Shown here one piece after another: positions 55,100-63,042 of a stretch of DNA of 64,000 nt. How positions within the stretch are numbered: the first letter of the stretch is position 1; each line of letters begins with the position of its first letter. The notes beneath the pieces were generated by a model. That model was not told the DNA's origin and searched no databases. It worked only from the letters and a program-made list of their open reading frames with translations. This stretch comes from Mycobacterium sp. OAS707 (GTDB lineage Bacteria; Actinomycetota; Actinomycetes; Mycobacteriales; Mycobacteriaceae), in the NCBI RefSeq assembly GCF_014873705.1, contig NZ_JADBDS010000001.1:1302001-1366000 (forward strand), written 5' to 3'. The position numbers were made by a program, and so were the translations under genes.

Positions 55100-55792
55100 C
55101 TAGCTGAGTGCTTTCATGAACTCGCGCGCCAATGGGCCTGCGGACGCAGGGTTCTGACCGGTGTACAGGTTGCGGTCGACGAGCGTGTAGGGCTTCCACA
55201 TCTCGCCACGCTGGAAATCGACGCCCATCTTCACCAATTCGTCCTCGGCCGTCCACCTTGCCTTGGCGCGCAGGCCGACCCCGTCCTCCTCATCATTGGT
55301 GAACGCCGTGACGCGGTATCCAGCGAAGGGGGAAGTACCGTTGCGGCGAGTAGCCATCATGGCGACCGGTGCGTGACAGACGATGGCAAGTGGCTTACCG
55401 GATGCGAGCGCCGCGATCAGCAGTCGTCCGGAGTCGGCGTCCTCCCACAGGTCCTCCATGGGCCCGTGCCCGCCGGGATAGTAGACGGCGTCGTAGTCCT
55501 CGACGCGTGCGTCGGCCAACTCGATCGGGTGGCGCAACTCCTCCGCCGAACGAAGGATCTCCTCGAGTTCGAGGGCGATCTCCGCGCTGCCCGCCATCGC
55601 GGGACGCAGGCTCATCACGTCGACGTGGGGCACCACACCACCGGGTGTCGCGACGACGATCTGGTGGCCGGCTTTGGTGAGTTCGCTGTAGGGAGCGGCG
55701 AACTCCTCAGCCCAGTAGCCCGTCGGATGCCTCGTGCCGTCTGCGAGTGTCCAATAGCTCGCGCCGGTCACGACGAAAAGAACCTTGGCCAT
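55100..55792 (-). CDS. DJ-1/PfpI family protein (Hsp31-like)
   Basis: 230-residue class I glutamine amidotransferase-fold protein: nucleophile elbow AIVCHAP (Cys139, His140), YYPGGHGPMEDL near 105 and SELTKAGHQIVVATPGG near 36. The group includes Hsp31-type chaperones and glyoxalase III; the exact activity is open. ATG 55792 is used because the fold starts at AKVLFVVTGA. First gene of the leftward operon, divergent from the TetR gene with an operator-like dyad between. Confidence 0.88.
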   Translation of the reverse strand: MAKVLFVVTGASYWTLADGTRHPTGYWAEEFAAPYSELTKAGHQIVVATPGGVVPHVDVMSLRPAMAGSAEIALELEEILRSAEELRHPIELADARVEDYDAVYYPGGHGPMEDLWEDADSGRLLIAALASGKPLAIVCHAPVAMMATRRNGTSPFAGYRVTAFTNDEEDGVGLRAKARWTAEDELVKMGVDFQRGEMWKPYTLVDRNLYTGQNPASAGPLAREFMKALS

Positions 55793-55888
55793 GGGGAAGT
55801 CACCTCGCGTCTCGGGATGGACTGATGAACCCACAGTCTCGCATCGGTCCCTGGCTCCCACCAGGTTCTCGTTCGACAGAAACGAAGA

Positions 55889-55906
55889 TAGGTGACCGGT
55901 CGGCTA
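55889..55906. promoter_or_regulatory. TetR operator 1, DJ-1/tetR promoter
   Basis: TAG-GT-GAC-CG-GTC-GG-CTA: arms TAG/CTA and GAC/GTC are perfectly symmetrical. The same framework occurs at 56549-56568. 12 bp upstream of the TetR start. Confidence 0.6.
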
Positions 55907-55917
55907 CTATCGAAGGT

Positions 55918-56508
55918 ATGCCACGCCCGCCGAATCCCGAAGTGCGCCAGCGTCTGCTGGCCGCAGGCCTGGACCTTGTGCACTCACGCGGCTTCGCCGC
56001 CAGCGGCGTCAAGGACATCACCGACGCGGCCGGTGTGCCGAAGGGCTCCTTCTACGCGTACTTCCCGAGCAAGGAGGCGTTCGGCGCAGCGATCCTCGAC
56101 CACTACTGGTCAGACATCGAGGCGCGACTGCTGCCGATCCTCGATTCGGACGGTCGGGCGCAGGACAGAATTCAGCGCTTCTTCCATGCACTTGCCGACG
56201 AACACGCGGCAGGCGATTTCCTGCTCGGCTGCCTCATCGGCAATCTGTCGCTAGAACTCAGCGGAACGAGCGAGCCTGTCCGCGCCGAGCTCAAGCGCAT
56301 CCTCGACGGCTGGGGCGGGGCTCTCACCGCATGTGTGCGTGCCGGCCAGCGCCGCTCCGGTGGCATTCGCTCGGACCTCGACGCGGCCGAACTCGCCGCC
56401 CTGTTGATCGAGTCGTGGGAGGGCGCGGCCCTTCGCGGCAAGGTGACGCGCAGTCGCGCGCCCTATGACCGGTTCGAAGCCATTACCGTCCCAGCCCTGC
56501 TCCGCTGA
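55918..56508 (+). CDS. TetR family transcriptional regulator (NemR-like)
   Basis: 196 residues, helix-turn-helix ASGVKDITDAAGVPKGSFYAYFPSKEAFG at about 20-50 and a C-terminal domain with DFLLGCLIGNLSLELSG, where a Cys occupies the position that senses electrophiles in NemR-type proteins. It may sense reactive electrophiles, in keeping with DJ-1, aldo/keto reductase and SDR neighbours. ATG 55918 is the first start after the dyad. Confidence 0.87.
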   Translation: MPRPPNPEVRQRLLAAGLDLVHSRGFAASGVKDITDAAGVPKGSFYAYFPSKEAFGAAILDHYWSDIEARLLPILDSDGRAQDRIQRFFHALADEHAAGDFLLGCLIGNLSLELSGTSEPVRAELKRILDGWGGALTACVRAGQRRSGGIRSDLDAAELAALLIESWEGAALRGKVTRSRAPYDRFEAITVPALLR

Positions 56509-56548
56509 TCCCCTGCCGTTCACGACGTGACCCTTCGCACATTGATTT

Positions 56549-56568
56549 ATAGACGACTGGTCATCTAT
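56549..56568. promoter_or_regulatory. TetR operator 2, isochorismatase promoter
   Basis: 20-base dyad ATAGA-N-GAC-NN-GTC-N-TCTAT, eight matched base pairs, ending 10 bp before the GTG of the isochorismatase gene. Same TAG-NN-GAC-NN-GTC-NN-CTA core as the site at 55889-55906. Confidence 0.65.
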
Positions 56569-56578
56569 TCTCAAAGAC

Positions 56579-57295
56579 GTGTCCACATACCAGGAACCAC
56601 AGCATCCGGCGCTCCCGCCGTCCGGCTTCGAGCTCGACCACGCGCACGCCGCACTGGTCATCACCGATCCGCAGATCGACTTCCTCAGCCCCGCCGGGGT
56701 CTCATGGCCGGTGTTCGGTGACAGCATCCGCGACAACGACACCGTCGCTCACATCGGCGAGCTGTTGGATGCCGCGAAGCTGTCAGGCATCACGGTCGCG
56801 GTCTCGCCGCACTACTTCTATCCCACCGACAAGCAGTGGTTGTTCGGCGATCCGCTCGAACAGTTCATGGGTTCCGTCGGCATGTTCACCCGCCAGGGCG
56901 CGTACACGACGCAGGGTTTCGCGGGTTCGGGTGCCGACTTCCTGCCCGACTACCAGCACCACATCCACGACGGCCAAACCGTGATCGCGTCGCCGCACAA
57001 GATCGTCGGTCCCGAGTCGAATGACCTTGTGCTGCAGTTGCGTAAGCGCGGCGTGAACCAGGTCATCCTGGCGGGCATGGCCGCCAACCTCTGCGTGGAA
57101 GGCCATCTTCGCGAACTCGTCGAGCAAGGGTTCGAGGTGGCTGTGGTCAAAGACGCCACCGCAGGCCCACGGCTTCCCGAAGGCGACGGCTATCTGGCCG
57201 CGCTGGTGAACTACCGATTCCTCGCGAGCGCGGTCTGGACCACAGCCGTAGCCGTCGCACAGATGAAGGAGAACGATCGACATGGCGTTGAGTGA
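56579..57295 (+). CDS. Isochorismatase-family cysteine hydrolase
   Basis: 238-residue isochorismatase-fold protein with the triad expected for the family: Asp in VITDPQIDFL near residue 33, a Lys in SPHKIVGPESND and Cys in GMAANLCVEGHLREL near 165. Substrate unknown (amide or isonitrile-type hydrolases are common). GTG 56579 has no clear ribosome-binding site and lies just after the operator, so the message may be leaderless. The last 14 bases overlap the aldo/keto reductase gene. Confidence 0.87.
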   Translation: MSTYQEPQHPALPPSGFELDHAHAALVITDPQIDFLSPAGVSWPVFGDSIRDNDTVAHIGELLDAAKLSGITVAVSPHYFYPTDKQWLFGDPLEQFMGSVGMFTRQGAYTTQGFAGSGADFLPDYQHHIHDGQTVIASPHKIVGPESNDLVLQLRKRGVNQVILAGMAANLCVEGHLRELVEQGFEVAVVKDATAGPRLPEGDGYLAALVNYRFLASAVWTTAVAVAQMKENDRHGVE

Positions 57296-58259
57296 CAAGC
57301 TGTTTCAGCACGGCAAGGCCTTGAACAACGGCGACGAGATTCCCGCGCTGGGGTTCGGAACGCTGGTTTCGGACCAAACGAAGACGCGGCGCGCGACCAA
57401 GTCCGCGGTCGAGGTGGGGTTCCGTCACCTCGACTGTGCCGAAAGGTACCGAAACGAAACGGAAGTCGGCGCAGCGCTCAAAGAGCTGTTCGAGGACGGA
57501 ACCGTCGGGCGAGAGCACCTGTTCGTCACCACCAAGCTGTGGAACAACAACCACCGTCCGGACCGGGTCAGGGCCGCCCTCAAGGCCAGCCTGGAACGAC
57601 TGGGACTCGACGCGGTCGACCTGTACCTGATGCACACGCCGTTCGCGTTTCAGCCAGGAGACGACCAAGACCCCCGCGATGCCCACGGCGCAGTCATCTA
57701 CGACGACGGCGTCACGCTGGAGCAGACCTGGGCCGCGATGGAGGATCTCGTCGACGAGGGACTCACCCGTGGGATCGGCCTGTCCGACATCGGCGTCGAC
57801 GGCACTCGTCGGATTGTCGATTCGGCCCGGATCAAGCCGGCGGTCGTCGAGGTCGAGTCGCATCCCTATCACCCGCAGTGGGATCTCCATGATTACTGCA
57901 GGTCTGAGGACATCGTCCTGCTGGCATTCGCACCACTCGGACACGCGCTGGAGCCGCGCCTGCTCGACGATCCTCTCATCCTCGATATCAGCGCGCGCTA
58001 CGGAAAGACGCCCGCCCAAGTGCTGTTGGCTTGGGGCATTCAGCGCGACTCCGCGGTCCTCACGTCGTCGGTGACGCCTGCACGCATCGTTGAGAACTTC
58101 GATGTCACCGCGCTTCCCCAGAGCGCGGTCGATGAGATCACCCGCCTGAAGACTCGGGTTCGATTCAATTCGGTTGTCGACGCCGGGGAGCCGGGATTCG
58201 AACAGGTGCCGAAGGGCAGTTGCCTGACAGCTGAACCACAGGAAACGGGTTCAGAGTGA
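57282..58259 (+). CDS. Aldo/keto reductase
   Basis: 325-residue NADPH-dependent TIM-barrel reductase. The tetrad is visible: Asp and Tyr in HLDCAERYRNE near 50-55, Lys in FVTTKLWNNN near 82 and His in LYLMHTPFAF near 114. LGFGTLVSDQTKT marks the N-terminus. Likely reduces aldehydes or ketones. Overlap with the isochorismatase gene indicates coupling, and both are probably under the TetR operator. Confidence 0.92.
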   Translation: MALSDKLFQHGKALNNGDEIPALGFGTLVSDQTKTRRATKSAVEVGFRHLDCAERYRNETEVGAALKELFEDGTVGREHLFVTTKLWNNNHRPDRVRAALKASLERLGLDAVDLYLMHTPFAFQPGDDQDPRDAHGAVIYDDGVTLEQTWAAMEDLVDEGLTRGIGLSDIGVDGTRRIVDSARIKPAVVEVESHPYHPQWDLHDYCRSEDIVLLAFAPLGHALEPRLLDDPLILDISARYGKTPAQVLLAWGIQRDSAVLTSSVTPARIVENFDVTALPQSAVDEITRLKTRVRFNSVVDAGEPGFEQVPKGSCLTAEPQETGSE

Positions 58260-58355
58260 ATGCCGGCCCGCGACCAAGATCCCGATTAGTCGAACGAACC
58301 GTGTGCGTTCTGACGCAGTGTTAGGCAGTACAAGTACGACGGAGAGGTCACTCTG

Positions 58356-59099
58356 ATGGGTCGCGTTGCAGTAATCACTGGAGCCAGCCGAGGAATCGGC
58401 GCGGCCACCGCATTGGTCCTCGCGGAGCGAGGCTTACGGGTGGTCGTCAATTACAGGTCCAGTGCTGACGAGGCGGAGGAAGTTGTCCGGGCCGCGAAGG
58501 CGGCGGGTGGCGAAGCTGTGGCGATTCGGGCCGACGTCACAGACGCCGATGCGGTCACCGCGATGATGGACGAAACCGTGCAGCGGTGGGGCGGGGTTGA
58601 CGTGCTGGTGCACAACGCCATGATCCCGTTCAAGGTCACCTCATTCGCCGATCTGACCTGGGCGCAGCTGGGTGACAAGCTGGATGGCGAGCTGCGCGCT
58701 GCCTTTTTGGTCACCAAAGCTGTTGTGCCAAACATGATTTCCCGCGGGTATGGCCGCCTGGTGTACCTGAGCACCGGATTGTCCCGGCGCCCGCGCGAGG
58801 GCATGATCACGTTGGGCACCGCCAAGGCCGCGCTGGACCAATTCGTCAGGTACGTCGCGCTCGAGGTCGCGCCACACGGAATCACCGCGAACCTCGTCGC
58901 CCCGGCCACGGTGGACGAGACGAAGGTTACCGAGCAGTTGACAGACGACCAAGTTCATCATCTCGGCGCGACCAACCCCATGGGGCGGCTCGTGCGCCCA
59001 GACGAGGTGGCCAGGACGGTGGCGTTCCTGGCAAGCGACGATTCAGGGTTCACCACCGGCCACTACCTCACCATCAACGGTGGCCTGTCCATGGATTGA
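58356..59099 (+). CDS. SDR family protein lacking the catalytic Tyr
   Basis: 247-residue Rossmann protein: TGASRGIGAA at 8-17, HNAM in place of NNAG near 86, Ser139 in VYLSTG and Lys157. The YxxxK motif reads LGTAK, so the catalytic Tyr is Leu153. The C-terminal part (GRLVRPDEVARTVAFLASDD, INGGLSMD) is normal. Either catalysis differs or the protein has another role. It follows the aldo/keto reductase by 96 bp. Confidence 0.86.
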   Translation: MGRVAVITGASRGIGAATALVLAERGLRVVVNYRSSADEAEEVVRAAKAAGGEAVAIRADVTDADAVTAMMDETVQRWGGVDVLVHNAMIPFKVTSFADLTWAQLGDKLDGELRAAFLVTKAVVPNMISRGYGRLVYLSTGLSRRPREGMITLGTAKAALDQFVRYVALEVAPHGITANLVAPATVDETKVTEQLTDDQVHHLGATNPMGRLVRPDEVARTVAFLASDDSGFTTGHYLTINGGLSMD

Positions 59100-59139
59100 A
59101 CTTCGCTGTGAAGCAATAGATTTGGAAGAAGGCAGGCTC

Positions 59140-60003
59140 ATGCAGACGATCGATCTGGCTTTTGTCGGGCGTGGTATCCACGAGGAACTCGTGGCGTACG
59201 TCGCCGACCAGGAGGGGTACTACCAAGACGAGGGGGTGCACGTCGCCGTGCGCGACGGCGTCGAGTGGCCAATCGAACGGGTGCGCCTCGGCGCGACGAT
59301 CGGTTTAGGCCGAGCACTTCTGTCGCGGCTGACGGACGGCACCGAATGGAAGATGCTGTGCGTCAACACCCATCGTCCGCTGTTCTGGTTCCTCGGCGGC
59401 CCCGATGTGACGTCGATGGCTGATCTTCGCGGGCGGCGCCTGGCCGTTCACTCCCCTCATTCTCCACCCGGTTGTTTCGCCAGGATCGTGTTGCGTGCAC
59501 ACGGTCTTGACCCCGACCGTGATGTGGAGTCTGTGGTGCGCGCGCCCGCCGACTACCAGATGGACCTGCGACGCCTTCGCCAAGGCTCCATCGATGCCGC
59601 CTACGTGGGCAGCACGCTTTCTCCCGAACAAGTCGCCGAGGAGGAAGGCTTCCACGTGCTCGCGTGGGTCGGCGATCATTTCCAGATTCCCACCGTGGGT
59701 GTTGCCGTGGCTCCCGCTTATACGCCGCCGGACAGCCCAGCGCTGCAGGCGGTAGTGCGGGCCAACCATCGTGCGCTTCGCACTATGGCCGAAAAGCCCA
59801 ATCTGGCAATCGATTACGTCGCCGCATTATTACCGCGGCTGACCCGGGAGGAAGCGCAGAAGCATTACGAGCGCTACATCGGCCCGTACTTCACCGCCGA
59901 CGGGGGCGTGGATCTCGCCGTCGCACAGCGAGGAATCGACGCCGTCGCCGGAGAACTCGGCGTTGCCTCGGTAGCCGCCGAAGAGTTGTTCACGCCTCGC
60001 TAA
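59140..60003 (+). CDS. ABC-type substrate-binding-like protein (NMT1/THI5 or SsuA type)
   Basis: 287 residues with a periplasmic-binding-protein-like fold: VADQEGYYQDEGVHVAV near 24, TSMADLRGRRLAVHSPHSPPG near 107 and LRQGSIDAAYVGSTLSPEQV. No signal peptide or lipobox is visible, so it is probably cytoplasmic and may be an enzyme or sensor. ATG 59140 is the start; GGAAGAAGG precedes it. No ABC permease or ATPase lies nearby. Confidence 0.75.
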   Translation: MQTIDLAFVGRGIHEELVAYVADQEGYYQDEGVHVAVRDGVEWPIERVRLGATIGLGRALLSRLTDGTEWKMLCVNTHRPLFWFLGGPDVTSMADLRGRRLAVHSPHSPPGCFARIVLRAHGLDPDRDVESVVRAPADYQMDLRRLRQGSIDAAYVGSTLSPEQVAEEEGFHVLAWVGDHFQIPTVGVAVAPAYTPPDSPALQAVVRANHRALRTMAEKPNLAIDYVAALLPRLTREEAQKHYERYIGPYFTADGGVDLAVAQRGIDAVAGELGVASVAAEELFTPR

Positions 60004-60029
60004 CGGCGATCAACTGAGAGGCTCAAGCC

Positions 60030-60077
60030 ATGACGGGCGCGTTCATTCTGGGCGGGATCGGCACACCGTTCGGGCGC
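60030..60077 (+). pseudogene. Possible thiolase 5' remnant
   Basis: After GAGAGG, an ATG opens MTGAFILGGIGTPFGR, which looks like the N-terminus of acetyl-CoA acetyltransferases (AFI-x-G-x-x-RTPFGR). The reading frame then loses similarity and runs into the convergent hydrolase gene, with a stop about 25 codons later. Too short to prove; it could be chance or a truncated gene start left by a deletion. Confidence 0.35.
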
Positions 60078-60081
60078 ACGG

Positions 60082-61701
60082 TCACACCGGTAACACCAGC
60101 CGCGAGCTCCCGTGCGCAATGGTGTGGGTCGACGGCTGGAGTCGGCTGCCGGTGAGTGGCGGCTCGCCGGTGCCGAGGTTGCGCGCATAGCGCGGATGAG
60201 ACCCGCCCGCGATGAGTAGCCGGATTCGGTGGCCCGCGCCGAATCGATGCGCGATGGCGTCGAGGTCCAGCCGAAGCGGTTGCGCCCGATCGGATGGGAG
60301 GCGGACGTAGCCGTCGCTGACGTTGCGGGAGCGGCCCTTGGGGTCGACGTCGCTGACCCGCACCCATACGTCGGCGTACGGGATGTCGGTGCTGTGAACG
60401 AGTTCGACGAACAGTGTCCCGATCACTTCGAGGTCTTCGGTGAGCGCGGGGCCGGTGAAGCTGAGCACGTCGCCGCGCTTGGCGAGGCGTGCGTCATTGC
60501 GGTATCCGGCCGCTGTGGACAACAGCCGCCCACCGATCGTCGGTGTCGGGTCGGCGGGGTTGTAGACGAACTGCGACGACGAGGCGTGCGGGGCGGGCGC
60601 TTGCTTGCTCAATGTCGAATCAGGGTGCAGGTAAAGCACTTTCGTGTCGTAATCGGGCGGCCAATGCGCCAAGTCGCGCCACTCCTGCGCTCCGGTGACA
60701 AAGATGCGGACACGATCTCTGCGCGCGCGTGAATGCGTTTGGGCCAGATGTTCGGCGAGCCAGTCCAGGGATTCACGAGTGGTCTGGCCCGCCCCGCCCA
60801 GGCCGATCTGTCCATGCGTCCACGGGCCGACGGTGAGGCCTACGTCGACGCCACGCGCCCGCAGGTGCCGGAATTGATACAGCGTCTGCTCGAGGAACAG
60901 GTCCTGCCATCCGGTGATCAACAGGATGGGGACATCGACCTTGTCGAGCGCCGACCGCAACTGTGTCGGGTGCCAGTACTCGGCGGTCGTGTCCGGGTGC
61001 GCGACCCAGGACTGGTACCACGGAGCGGTCTCGCCAAGCAGTGACTTCGCAGCATCGCCCAGTGGTAGGGCACGCAATGCGGGATCCACGCGCCAACGGC
61101 CCGCAAGGCCGACGATGAACGGTTTGAATCTGCCGTCCTCCTGACGGGCCACCAGATCGCTCCAGCCGAGGAAGTCGCCGAGCAGAAACGATCCGGTGCC
61201 CCATACGGCGTCGCTTATGTCGTGCGGGCCAACGGAAATCACCGCTGCCGCCAACTCTGGTGGCGGATCGGCGAGCATGGCCCACTGGGTGAAGCCGAGG
61301 TACGACCCGCCCATGGTGGCGAAGCGCCCGGTGAACCACGGCTGCGCCCGAAGCCAGGCCACGGTGTCGGCGCCGTCCTCGACCTCTCGCCTGCCGGGTT
61401 CGAATTCACCGCCGGAGCCGAAAGTGCCACGCACGCTTTGCAAGATGACGTGGTATCCGCGCGAGGCAAAGGCCCGCACTGTCTGGAATGCGGCCAGCGG
61501 GCCGCGACCGTAGGGGCCGCGGATGAGGATCGTGCCCGCTGGTGTCGTCGTCGACGGCGCGTAGTGATCGGCCAGCAGATCTATCCCGTCGCGCATCGGC
61601 ACGACGACGTCGCGAGTCACCGTGAAGGCATTGGTGGGCGGCGGGAGCCGCAATAGCCGGGTGATGACCCGGTCGGCCAATCGAATTGATGGCATCGCCA
61701 A
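60082..61701 (-). CDS. CocE/NonD family hydrolase
   Basis: 539-residue alpha/beta hydrolase of the X-Pro dipeptidyl-peptidase (S15) type: VVVPMRDGIDLLADHYAP near 33, LQSVRGTFGSGGEF near 88, nucleophile Ser133 in ATMGGSYLGFTQW, Asp in LLITGWQDLF and His in VGPWTHGQIGLGG, with a C-terminal jelly-roll domain (YADVWVRVSDVDPKGRS). No signal peptide. Likely an acyl ester or amide hydrolase. ATG 61701; ATG 61695 is possible. Confidence 0.9.
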   Translation of the reverse strand: MAMPSIRLADRVITRLLRLPPPTNAFTVTRDVVVPMRDGIDLLADHYAPSTTTPAGTILIRGPYGRGPLAAFQTVRAFASRGYHVILQSVRGTFGSGGEFEPGRREVEDGADTVAWLRAQPWFTGRFATMGGSYLGFTQWAMLADPPPELAAAVISVGPHDISDAVWGTGSFLLGDFLGWSDLVARQEDGRFKPFIVGLAGRWRVDPALRALPLGDAAKSLLGETAPWYQSWVAHPDTTAEYWHPTQLRSALDKVDVPILLITGWQDLFLEQTLYQFRHLRARGVDVGLTVGPWTHGQIGLGGAGQTTRESLDWLAEHLAQTHSRARRDRVRIFVTGAQEWRDLAHWPPDYDTKVLYLHPDSTLSKQAPAPHASSSQFVYNPADPTPTIGGRLLSTAAGYRNDARLAKRGDVLSFTGPALTEDLEVIGTLFVELVHSTDIPYADVWVRVSDVDPKGRSRNVSDGYVRLPSDRAQPLRLDLDAIAHRFGAGHRIRLLIAGGSHPRYARNLGTGEPPLTGSRLQPSTHTIAHGSSRLVLPV

Positions 61702-61925
61702 CCGGCACCTCCCCCTGTGGCCCTAGACGCCAGAATGACAGAGGACCCCTGGGTTGGTCGCCAACTCCGACCATTGTTGCGTGGAAACCAACACGCACCC
61801 CGATACGCAACAAAATCGGTCGCAAGTGACCCAGCCGACACCGTCGCGCCAGGGCCGGACCCGCCGCCCAGCGAATTCCTCAAGAAATGGTTGTTGGGCG
61901 GCTGCTCAACACTTAGTCTGCCTTC

Positions 61926-62549
61926 GTGTCCAGCACTGCAGCTGACGAGCGACCGCGCGTCCGACGCGAGGCGACTCGGGCTGCGCTAATCGAGGCAACC
62001 GCCCAAATCATGCTCGACGAAGGCTACGCCGCGGCGACGTCACGGAGGGTCGCGGGCAAGGCCGGCGTCAAGCCCGCGCTGGTGCACTACTACTTCCCAA
62101 GCATGGACGATCTGTTCGTCGCCGTTCTGCGTGACAAGGCCGAGGACAATCTGGCACGCCAGCGTCAGGCAATCGCCGAGGCGCAACCGCTGCACGCGCT
62201 CTGGCAGCTGAGCAGCGCCCACGATGCGCAGTTGTTCACCGAGTTCCTCGCGATGGCTAACCACCGCAAAGCAATTCGAAGCGAAATCGTGGCCTATGCC
62301 ATGCGATTCCGCGACCTAGAAGAAGGCGTAGTCACCTTGGCGTTGAAGGCCCGCGGCATCGACATCGAACAGTTCCCGCCGGTGGTCATGACCATGATCA
62401 TGGGCGGCCTGGCGCGGATGGTGCTCCATGAACAGGGACTTGGCATCACCCGCGGGCATCGCGAAGCCGCCGCGTTCATCGACCGCTGGCTTGATCGCTT
62501 CGAAATGCCTGCGTGGGATGCGTCCGGGGCAGGAACGGAGGGCCCCTGA
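61926..62549 (+). CDS. TetR family transcriptional regulator of the mmpS-mmpL operon
   Basis: 207 residues with helix-turn-helix AATSRRVAGKAGVKPALVHYYFPSMDDLF at about 38-66. GTG 61926 starts it, and its stop overlaps the mmpS ATG by one base (TGATG), so it is co-transcribed with the transporter it probably represses. The 224 bp upstream show no clear operator. Confidence 0.88.
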   Translation: MSSTAADERPRVRREATRAALIEATAQIMLDEGYAAATSRRVAGKAGVKPALVHYYFPSMDDLFVAVLRDKAEDNLARQRQAIAEAQPLHALWQLSSAHDAQLFTEFLAMANHRKAIRSEIVAYAMRFRDLEEGVVTLALKARGIDIEQFPPVVMTMIMGGLARMVLHEQGLGITRGHREAAAFIDRWLDRFEMPAWDASGAGTEGP

Positions 62550-62977
62550 TGCTGCGTTTCGCCAAGCGTATTTGGGTGCTGCTGGTCATCCTGCTGGTCG
62601 TGGCCATCGCGGTTTTCGTGGTTGGCCGCTTCCGCGGTTTCTTCGGCCACACGGTGCTGACCAAGCCGGGCGCCGGGCTGGTCAATGACCCGGAGCCGTT
62701 CAACCCCAAGGTCGTCAAGTACGAGATCTTCGGGTCAGGGTCGGTCGCGACAATCAACTACCTGGATCTGGACGCTCAACCGCAGAAGGCCCTGAATGTG
62801 CCGTTGCCGTGGGAGCTCACCCTGACGACCACCGCTCCGGCAGCCAGCCCCAACATCATCGCGCAGAGCGACGGCGGCACCATCAGTTGCCGGATCACCG
62901 TCGACGGCGTGGTCAAGGATGAGAGGACGACCAACGGCGTGAACGCCCAGACCTTCTGCTTGGTGAAGTCGGCATGA
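62549..62977 (+). CDS. MmpS-family transport accessory protein
   Basis: 142 residues: N-terminal membrane helix (WVLLVILLVVAIAVFVVG, about 9-26), FNPKVVKYEIFGSGSVATINYLDLDAQP and a beta-rich domain ending TNGVNAQTFCLVKSA with two Cys, as in MmpS4/MmpS5. It works with MmpL pumps in lipid, siderophore or drug export. Confidence 0.93.
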   Translation: MLRFAKRIWVLLVILLVVAIAVFVVGRFRGFFGHTVLTKPGAGLVNDPEPFNPKVVKYEIFGSGSVATINYLDLDAQPQKALNVPLPWELTLTTTAPAASPNIIAQSDGGTISCRITVDGVVKDERTTNGVNAQTFCLVKSA

Positions 62978-63042
62978 GCGAAGCTTGCGAGCGAATCATC
63001 GGCACAGAATGCGGTAACCGAGCCTGCGAGGTGACCGCATGA
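62974..63042 (+). repeat. MIRU-like coupling mini-ORF between mmpS and mmpL
   Basis: A 22-codon frame, [22 protein letters not shown] with stop TGA, whose ATG overlaps the mmpS stop (ATGA) and whose TGA overlaps the mmpL ATG (ATGA). MIRU units of M. tuberculosis have the same layout: a short element with overlapping start and stop codons inserted between operon genes. Whether the peptide matters is unknown. Confidence 0.6.
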
